Assembly (NCBI RefSeq): GCF_947172395.1
Contig: NC_069095.1
Span: 7,192,001-7,256,000 of the forward strand
DNA length: 64,000 nt
Direction: 5' to 3'
Source of the DNA: Bicyclus anynana
Taxonomy: Eukaryota > Arthropoda > Insecta > Lepidoptera > Nymphalidae
Shown here: one piece after another, positions 57,201-64,000 of the stretch
Layout: every line of letters begins with the position of its first letter
Numbering within the stretch: position 1 is the first letter of the stretch
Notes under the pieces: generated by a model
Told to the model about the DNA's origin: nothing
The model's database searches: none
The model's input: the letters and a program-made list of their open reading frames with translations, nothing else
Position numbers and translations under genes: made by a program

Positions 57201-57869
57201 ATAACTTCGAACTGATTATGCAACCGGAAAGATCTTCAGAGAAACCAACTCTTTGAGAACTCAAATACCTATTAGGTACCCAAACCAACTTTTTAAGGGT
57301 TGGTCCAGAAACTGTAGGTAAGTATTTTTTGCGTAGGCGGTTTAAAAAATTTTATTATTCATATTGCTTGTTTACTAGTAATAACAATGTACGGTTGAAA
57401 GGTAATTGAATGTTTTTTTTTCGGTATTCGAGTAATTTATTTCTCATATTCAATTTATTTCAACGATAAATTTGAAAGAGTCTAAAAGTGACCTTTGAGG
57501 GTTATAATGAAATTTTCTAGGTACGTGTCTATTTATATAATGGTCACCACGCTTTTATTAAGGAAATAAAGCTAATGTTAATAATATTATCTTGGGGAAG
57601 AAGAATAAACTAATTTCATTAATTTTCCGAGGCACTCCCGTCCTTGGAGGTTCAAAAGGCCCACATAAATTATAAGCAGAGGTGGGCGGTCACAAAGATT
57701 ATTCTATATTAACAGGATGGTATACAATATACATTCTGCCATTGGATAGGCGAATAGGATTAGGATTCCCAACTGTTGAACAAAAGCCTTCTTTTTTATA
57801 GGTAACGGTTACGTTTTTTCTTGAGTTTTTTAACTGTTTTATGTTCTGGTTAAATTAAGCAAGTATCCG
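57201..57869. other. Non-coding stretch
   Basis: Nothing recognisable. Confidence 0.5.
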
Positions 57870-58042
57870 ACGTCCCGCGGTTTCACTCGCGTGGTTCCCG
57901 TTTCTGCGATAATACGGGGATAAAATACAGTCTATAACACTAACAAAATACGTGGCTTTTGAGTATTAAAAGAGTTTTTAAAATCTGTTCAGTTGATCCA
58001 GTACCCCCTACAAATCACAAACTTTACCTCTTTGTAATCTTA
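57870..58042 (-). mobile_element. Helitron-like element, second subfamily
   Basis: CGTCCCGCGGTTTCACTCGC at the left is the 3' hairpin side; CAAACTTTACCTCTTTGTAA at the right is the 5' end. The CTAG is mutated. Confidence 0.6.
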
Positions 58043-58229
58043 CTAGCTGACACCGTGCGGTTTCAGCCACATGGTTTCCGTTCTCGTAAGAATACGGGGA
58101 TAATATATAACCTATAGCCTTCCTCGATAAATGGGCTATCTAATACTGAAAGAATTTTTCATATCGGACCAGTAGTTCCTGAGATTACCGAGTTCAACCA
58201 AACAAACTCTTTAGCCTTATAGTATTAGA
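58043..58229 (-). mobile_element. Helitron-like element, main family
   Basis: A|CTAG at 58042-58046 and TATAGTATTAGA at the other end. The outer T is not conserved. It sits head-to-tail with the preceding copy. Confidence 0.7.
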
Positions 58230-58462
58230 CGAACAACTGGCGACTAGATTACCTAGGCAGTTAGCTTAAACGTTTTCTATTTCTGATGTTCATTGCTATC
58301 TATTACGTCAGTAAATGCCGCTCACGACTTTGTATCTACTGATTTTATTCGTTATATTTTTTTCCATAAAATGTACGATTAAAAATGTCTAATTGCTAAT
58401 TAATAGCTCAAAGAAAAGCTAAAATAAAATTTTAAATGCATGATGACGTTGTGAAGATTTGT

Positions 58463-58595
58463 GAGAGCCGTGATAGCTCAGTGGATATGACCTCTGCCTC
58501 CGATTCCAGAGGGTGTGGGTTCGAATCCTGTCCGGGGCATGCACCTTCAACTTTTCAGTTGTGTGCATTTAAAAAAATTAAATATCATCGTGACG
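58463..58595 (+). mobile_element. Metulj-like SINE 5' half
   Basis: The head GAGCCGTGATAGCTCAGTGG, B box GGTTCGAATCC and TTTTCAGTTGTGTGCATTT are well preserved. The body and tail after ATTAAATATCA are missing. Confidence 0.8.
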
Positions 58596-59370
58596 GATAA
58601 CAGATGGACAAAGGACTATATTTGACCACTTTCCCCTAATAAGGCAAATTATTTTATAAAAAAATTTCACTTGAACACGGGCTAAATAAAAAAGTCATAA
58701 TAAAAAATTCTGTACTATAGAAGTATTATATACCATTGAAGCATATTAGATTATAATAATAGTATCTTCTGCCTTTTCGATAGTAACGGGAAATTACCCC
58801 ACAATCAACCATCTAATGCGAAAGCAAACTTGGTATGTAAACTAATATAGAAATACACATAGAGATACCACGCTAGTAAGCTTTATTAACACAACATGAC
58901 AAGTATTACATTAAACATAATATTTTGGATCCTTGCGAGATAACTAGGTACACCAGTAAGATCAAAACTTACAAAGGTCTGATTAATTTCAGAATGAGCC
59001 TATCTGCCTCAAAGCTTCCCACGCAACCATCGTTAACTAGGATTAAATTCTCAATTGTTGTTTTAATTATTAAACACTGAGCACGGTGTACGTTAGAATG
59101 AAATTGCTTTGAGATTGGAATAATTACTGCTTCAGCGAAATAATTGTTGCGCCTTGTACGTTGTTAGGCATTTCACGCACTAGGCGGCCACGATCATGAC
59201 TAGTTGGTTGGACGTGGTCGCAAAAGCCAAGGGAGAGCTGCGGCCAATTTTGTGGCCGCTCCCACTATCGATCGTGAAATACTGTTGTTGTTAAAGGTTC
59301 CACTGGCTGGCCAGGCCGCATTCGTCAACACAGAACTAGTGCGCAAGCGCTCACAGTAAAGCATACGTAG
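58596..59370. other. Non-coding stretch
   Basis: No gene is recognised. Paired CGGCCA/TGGCCG motifs occur near 59190-59260. Confidence 0.45.
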
Positions 59371-59377
59371 CTTTACA

Positions 59378-59715
59378 ACGACCAGTCGTGCCGGCCCGGT
59401 CTGCGGCCAAGTGCTCGATGTTCTTAAGTGGTGCTAACATGCGACCAAATGAAGAGAAATATACAAAATATCTTCCAATGGCATTGGAGTAGTCCCAGTC
59501 CCATTTATTTCGTCGTAACGCAATGAAAGAGATAGCAGTATTTACAGTCCCACCGCTATTGGTTGAAATTCGTCTATTCACGAGATTATCTCGCTGGTCG
59601 CAAGTAAAACTTTTGGTTGACTTTTTCTCTTCAAAAGATTATCTCGTTGGTCGCATGCTACTGTAGCGCTAACATACGACCAGTGACTGTAGTGACAGCA
59701 CTGGTCGTGGTCGTG
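59378..59715. repeat. Region with recurring GCGACCA / TGGTCGC motif
   Basis: AGATTATCTCGCTGGTCGCA at 59583-59602 is repeated with one change at 59637-59656. GCTAACATGCGACCAA near 59432 and GCTAACATACGACCAG near 59668 form a second pair. Further CGACCA/TGGTCG motifs lie at both edges. The pattern suggests a degenerate transposon with internal binding-site-like repeats. Confidence 0.45.
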
Positions 59716-59937
59716 CGCGAGGTGCCTAAGAATGAAAATACTACATATTATAAGCAATGTAACACCCGCCGCCTCTGTTTGTTTTAACGCGATTATCTCA
59801 AAAACCACTTAACGACTTTTTATACACATACATATGCCGAAAAAACTAAGGATACCTGGCATTCCTGAGCGATAATCAATACTTATATTTACTCATTAAG
59901 TTAAATCAAGTGTAATCGGTACGTCTTTGTCTGTAGA

Positions 59938-59960
59938 GTGCTAACTAACTAACTAACTAA
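59938..59960 (+). repeat. (CTAA)n microsatellite
   Basis: Five to six units of CTAA follow a scrap of the second SINE family (CGGTACGTCTTTGTCTGTAG at 59917 onward). Confidence 0.75.
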
Positions 59961-60259
59961 CGTCCAATACCTACGAGTATCCCAATTTAGAAAAAAAAAA
60001 TACGTGTGGCACTCGGGGACTGCCACAGTAAAGCATTGTATAGCTTTTTTATCAACTTACACAATTATAATTATTTGTTTAATTTATATATGCAGTATTC
60101 TATTTCTTTAATACTAATTCAAGTTTTTTCTTTGACATTAATTCAAGTTACACTTTTTGAGCGCGGTGGCCGATAAGAAAACAATTTTTCTTTTATTTAA
60201 TAAATGAGATATACAAAAATAAATCACTTCAATATAACAACAAAAAGAATAAATTAAAA

Positions 60260-60365
60260 AAAATGTCTTTACGTTGAGCTGGAATCGAACTCTGGTTTGA
60301 TAAGTTTTGACCCTTAGTTTCACACCAGTTGTCCAGTCGATATAATCATGTCGAAATGTGTTAAC
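60260..60365 (-). mobile_element. tRNA-like SINE fragment, fourth type
   Basis: Reversed B box GAGCTGGAATCGAACTCTGG and A-box-like CCAGTTGTCCAGTCGATA. It is the same block as 56385-56490. Not a foldable tRNA. Confidence 0.5.
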
Positions 60366-60474
60366 TTGATGCACGGCTTGGGTGTTAGGTTTATTTTCGT
60401 TACGGAATTTCTTGATTCGGTCGCCGCGCTCAATGCCCGCGTTAAAAGCTATGCAATAGCTTAATAAAAAAAAT

Positions 60475-60545
60475 GAAACTGGGAATCGAACTCAGGACCT
60501 ATTGAAAACCACAGCATTACACCTACTTACCGTGCCAGAGAGGTC
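60475..60545 (-). mobile_element. tRNA-like SINE head
   Basis: On the minus strand CTCTCTGGCACGGTAAGTAGG and GTCCTGAGTTCGATTCCCAG give A and B boxes with tRNA-like spacing. The stems do not pair convincingly, so I favour a SINE head. Confidence 0.5.
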
Positions 60546-60700
60546 AGAGAGGTTGCTAAAATGTATATATGTGTATGTACGGTAGTTAGGTAGTTATAAT
60601 TATTTTAAGTTTCTTTTTCCATATTGATGTGTTGGTCAATTTACATTTGTGTAGTTCCAGTATAATGAATTTATAAAACACAATTTAATGCTATGCAATA

Positions 60701-60904
60701 TCTTTACTAATATTATAAAGCTGAGGAGTTTGTTTGTATGATCGTTTGATTGAACGTGCTAATTTCAGGAACTACTGGTCCGATTTGAAAAATTATTTCA
60801 GTGTTAGATAGCCCATTTATCGAGGGAGGCTATAGGCTACATATTATCTCCATATTCCTACGGGAACAGGAACCACGTGGGTGAAACCGCGCGTCGTCAG
60901 CTAG
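60701..60904 (+). mobile_element. Helitron-like element, full length, 204 bp
   Basis: A at 60700 then TC, and CTAG at 60901-60904 then T. Main-family interior throughout; CCGCGCG precedes the end. Confidence 0.85.
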
Positions 60905-61442
60905 TTTATTATATACATTGAAGTTCCCCCAAGACAAATTAATTCAATGCTTGAAAAAATATTAACGTATCCCTATATAACGTACAATAATTTGTCCTAC
61001 TCCGAAAATATACGTAAAGTTAAGTCAATATTCTCAATAAAATTGTCGGAACTTTGAGAGTAGAGGATGACGGCATAAATTCAATTTTTACGCTCAATTT
61101 CTTTTCCTTTAAAGATTTGGAAGTAGGTGACAGAAACGATGGATCAAAATATGAATTTAGCATTTTGCAATTTATAAAAGTGCTGCCTTTTCCTACTAAT
61201 ATAATAAAAAAATAAGAGGTATTAATTGAGAATAAGGAAAAAAATCTCCGAAATAAAACTGCTGTTTATAACAAAAGGTTCAAGAGGGCTATTTAAATTT
61301 ACGTAGATTTTATCGTTCACTAACATAATAACACGAAAAGTAAAAAATGTCGATGCAATTTAAAGAATACACCGATCTTGTGATTTGTGAGCCCTCAAGG
61401 TGAGCATGAGCTGAAGCAGGTAAGCAGCTTTTATTACCAGCA
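60905..61442. other. Non-coding stretch
   Basis: Nothing recognisable. Confidence 0.5.
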
Positions 61443-61588
61443 CGGCTATTCTCTAACGATGTTTTGTATAACGCAAGTGAGAGTTTCGAATTCACCGCTA
61501 TCTTTCTCATTCTATAGTATCGTGTTAAACTGAGAGATATTTTTAAACTCGCACTTGCGAGTTAAAAAGTATAGTTACAGAATAGCCT
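61443..61588. mobile_element. MITE A, copy 2
   Basis: CGGCTATTCTCTAACGAT at the left and ATAGTTACAGAATAGCC at the right are inverted ends. The interior matches 11111-11268. Confidence 0.7.
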
Positions 61589-61742
61589 AGCTGGGATCCA
61601 TTCTGAATTCACAGAATAATATTGAAGTGGAAGTAAAACTGCTCAGCCGCAAGGCAAAACTTCTTCTTAACAAAACGCTTTTTGGACCGGTAGTACTACT
61701 ACCAGACCAAAAAGCGTAACTACATGCAATACGTGGGCTCAT

Positions 61743-61766
61743 AATAAATAATAATAATAATAATAA
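61743..61766 (+). repeat. (TAA)n microsatellite
   Basis: Seven or so AAT/TAA units in a row. Confidence 0.85.
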
Positions 61767-61784
61767 ACATAATAAATTAACAGT

Positions 61785-62060
61785 GTTCGAGAAGAAAGTG
61801 CAATATTTGCTCCACTAAGAAGTACAGATGAAACCTATAGCCACAGAATGAACTACGAATTGGAAAATCTAATGAAAGGCGAAACAATAGTGAGATATTG
61901 TAAAGCTTTAGAAAAAGATGGGTAGATTATGTAAGAGAAGACTTGTACAAAATGGGATAACGAGCTGTGTGGGAAAAAAACGCGAAGAAAAGAAACGAAT
62001 GGAGAAAATTGGTAGAGGGAGCCAAGACCCATAAAGGGGAAGGAATAAAGTAAGTACGGA
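61785..62060 (+). pseudogene. LINE polyprotein C-terminus, decayed
   Basis: The plus strand reads MNYELENLMKGETIVRYCKA, then in a shifted frame LRKRWVDYVREDLYKMG, a TAA stop, and RAVWEKNAKKRNEWRKLVEG, AKTHKGEGIK before a final stop near 62051. The ending (…W-LVE-AKTH-G…) is typical of RTE/CR1-type LINE ORF2 in insects. It is 5'-truncated and dead, and distinct from the element at 36926-37385. Confidence 0.7.
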
Positions 62061-62704
62061 TAAAACTTCGGGAGTTAGATTTTGATCGAACCCTCTAACC
62101 TCTACCCACCATAACCTAGTTAGTCTACTAGATTATCAATATTATCTATGTACTGTGATAAGATTTTTCTGAAACGTCCAGTCTCAAAAGCAATTTTACA
62201 CTAAATTAAAAAAGTTAATTTTATGAACAGATTTTTAAAATCATCAAGATCAGAACCACTTCGTGCATTATGTAGTAGGGAACTAAATATGTGTGTTATC
62301 CACAGACTCTAGAGTTACTTAAAGTAGTTATCAGCGAGTTCTTATAGCCGTTCGGAGCGGAAAATCGGAAAAACAGTAGATTATTTGCAAGCTTGCAACC
62401 ACTCTCACATTAGAACGGAGTCAGATTATTTCGACTGAATATATACGAATGTTATCTAACATTAAACCAAAGAGTAGGTAAAATGGGAGTCTCTCAGCAT
62501 AATCATGGTAACCAGAAAGCTCATGCATAATATTTAATTTACGAATCTTATTTTAAAATTTAAACTATCGTGAGTGTTATTCATATCAATTTATTATAAA
62601 TCACGTGACACAACGTCGGAGTATGCATGACTAGTTTCTAACCCATTACGGGGCCCTTAATCATGAGCTAGAACTTGAAACGCGGCACCGATCATGATCT
62701 TGTA
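62061..62704. other. Non-coding stretch
   Basis: Nothing recognisable. Confidence 0.5.
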
Positions 62705-62877
62705 CTATAGTCTAGCAAGTTCGTTGACGACACTCCCGTGATATGCGGGCGACGGAGGGAAAGATTGTGCGTGCGTGCAGAGAAGTGAGGTGCATCAGCC
62801 GTGGGTTTTTAATTAATCGGTACACGCCCCCGGCCCACGCGGACCATCGGGAGTGTTACGAACGAAGTTGCCAATAG
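62705..62877 (+). mobile_element. MITE D (GC-rich), copy 4
   Basis: CTATAGTCTAGCAAGTTCGT at the left and ACGAACGAAGTTGCCAATAG at the right. CACTCCCGTGATATGCGGGC and CCATCGGGAGTGTTACGAAC are paired subterminal inverted blocks. Confidence 0.7.
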
Positions 62878-63870
62878 ATGCGCATACTCTGACGTTGTAT
62901 TACGTGAGTTTTAGTCGTGTTTTACATTTTAATAAATTAATTTACGCATAATTTCGATGACCTTGTTTCAATGTTTTTTTTATGTTCTAATAACTTGTGT
63001 TTTACTTCAATCATGTATGATGGAAAATATGAGAGTTAAGATGGTTTGTGAGAGTTAAGTATGAGAGTTAAGATGGTTTGTAAATGATGACACGTTTGCC
63101 TAGGAAATGCTTTTGCTTAATATTCTATATTTAGAATAGTAAAATTGTTCTACTTGTTGCCTACAACCAAAACGTCTTGTCGTATCTATCAAGCAAGTTC
63201 AGTTCAATCACGTAATCAAGCAGTCAGCGGCGGTGTCTTTCACATTTATTGTAGATAGGGTACCTACAACTTTTAAGGTATATCTTTTTTCTCCCTGCTT
63301 TTCAAAACTGCTTACCATTTGCTTTTTTCTTAGTTTAATCACGATAAACAACTATTGATAGGTTTTCATTATTTACGCTACTTCTATCTGCTAGTCCCAA
63401 AATAGATGCAATCTCGCCATTCTCCTTTACTTTTATTTTATTAAAAAGGAACACAGCAATATAAAAAAATATTTTGCAATAACAAATATTAAACACACAT
63501 ACGTGGAAATGATTACGTAATAAAAACGTGGGTACAAGGAAACGCTGAATACACGCTATGTTATATCACGCGGGACATGAAGGTGCGGGAGTTACTGGCC
63601 GGTGCTCACTCGGGACAAGTTTGTTATGAAACTCAATTAGATACAACGTATACACTTGCCTGCACAGACCGACGGGACGGCTGAGGATTGTATATCTATC
63701 AATTGAATTTAACACTTATTCATACTAAGTAAGGTATATATTTCATTGGTAGTTGAACATTCGGCGTCGCAGCTTAACACGATCTTTGAAAGGACTAGTT
63801 ACTTACTTAAAGGTGTTTCTGATATTCGCATCCGCACCAGCAAATGCGGAATATTCGTATTAATTAAGAG
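62878..63870. other. Non-coding stretch
   Basis: No gene is recognised. A duplicated GAGAGTTAAGATGGTTTGT lies at 63030-63082. Confidence 0.5.
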
Positions 63871-64000
63871 ACTAACATTCCGAAGGACCACAGTATAAAA
63901 GTGAATAAATATTATGACCTAACAAATGAACTAACTAAAAACGGCTATGTAGTTACTGTATGCCGTAGAAGTAGGTGCGAGAGGATTACCAGCAAAATCT
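63871..64000 (+). pseudogene. Decayed LINE-type reading frame, cut by window end
   Basis: ACTAACATTCCGAAGGACCA begins a near-identical copy of 19748-19890. The frame TNIPKDHSIKVNKYYDLTNE continues with LTKNGYVVTVC, after which a one-base deletion shifts the VGARGLPAKS segment out of frame. It is less decayed than the first copy. Confidence 0.55.

Noticed and set aside
60475..60545. Possible functional tRNA gene on the minus strand
   Set aside because: A and B boxes are present, but acceptor and other stems do not pair and the context is a retroposed head.
1..64000. CRISPR arrays, prokaryotic operons, phage or plasmid genes
   Set aside because: No regularly spaced identical repeats with unique spacers and no bacterial-type gene organisation; all features are of an insect genome.

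Overview
This is eukaryotic nuclear DNA, almost certainly from a moth or butterfly (Lepidoptera). It is AT-rich and nearly gene-free, with no operons, ribosome binding sites or long bacterial-type reading frames. It is packed with interspersed repeats of types typical of lepidopteran genomes: tRNA-derived SINEs with Metulj-like bodies, short non-autonomous Helitrons ending in CTAG, CR1-like LINE tails ending in ATAAATGAATTTTGA-type repeats, and the dispersed repeat that begins AACCGACTTCAAAAAAGGAGG. The species cannot be named from the sequence alone.

The only convincing host protein-coding sequence is one minus-strand exon at 38110-38416. It encodes a signal peptide followed by a pro-region with four dibasic sites, and it ends in a consensus GTAAGT donor after the residues SGRPYDVPQI. 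It looks like the first coding exon of a neuropeptide or prohormone-type secreted precursor. I could not recognise its second exon, so the gene probably continues towards lower coordinates across a long intron, possibly out of the window. A GC-rich block at 43.70-43.92 kb carries a CRE octamer, a minus-strand TATA box and a plus-strand initiator-like motif. It is a candidate promoter, and it could serve this gene through an upstream non-coding exon.

Layout: 0-5 kb is sparse repeats and hairpins. 5-20 kb is rich in SINEs, with a LINE fragment at 14.2 kb, a SINE split by a later retroposon at 15.2 kb, a 274-bp element with 30-bp inverted ends at 19.1 kb, and a LINE remnant at 19.7 kb. 20-33 kb is Helitrons, hairpins and repeat-poor DNA. 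33-37.4 kb holds a short TTAA-bounded element, a LINE C-terminal pseudogene, an unexplained hairpin-bearing reading frame and an RTE-like LINE end. 37.4-44 kb contains the exon and candidate promoter. 46-64 kb is again dense in transposable elements, many nested or carrying visible target-site duplications.

I saw no rRNA, functional tRNA, CRISPR array or LTR retrotransposon. I did not find a clear previously undescribed multi-gene system. The most unusual material is the peptide-precursor exon and several small mobile-element families whose ends can be read directly.
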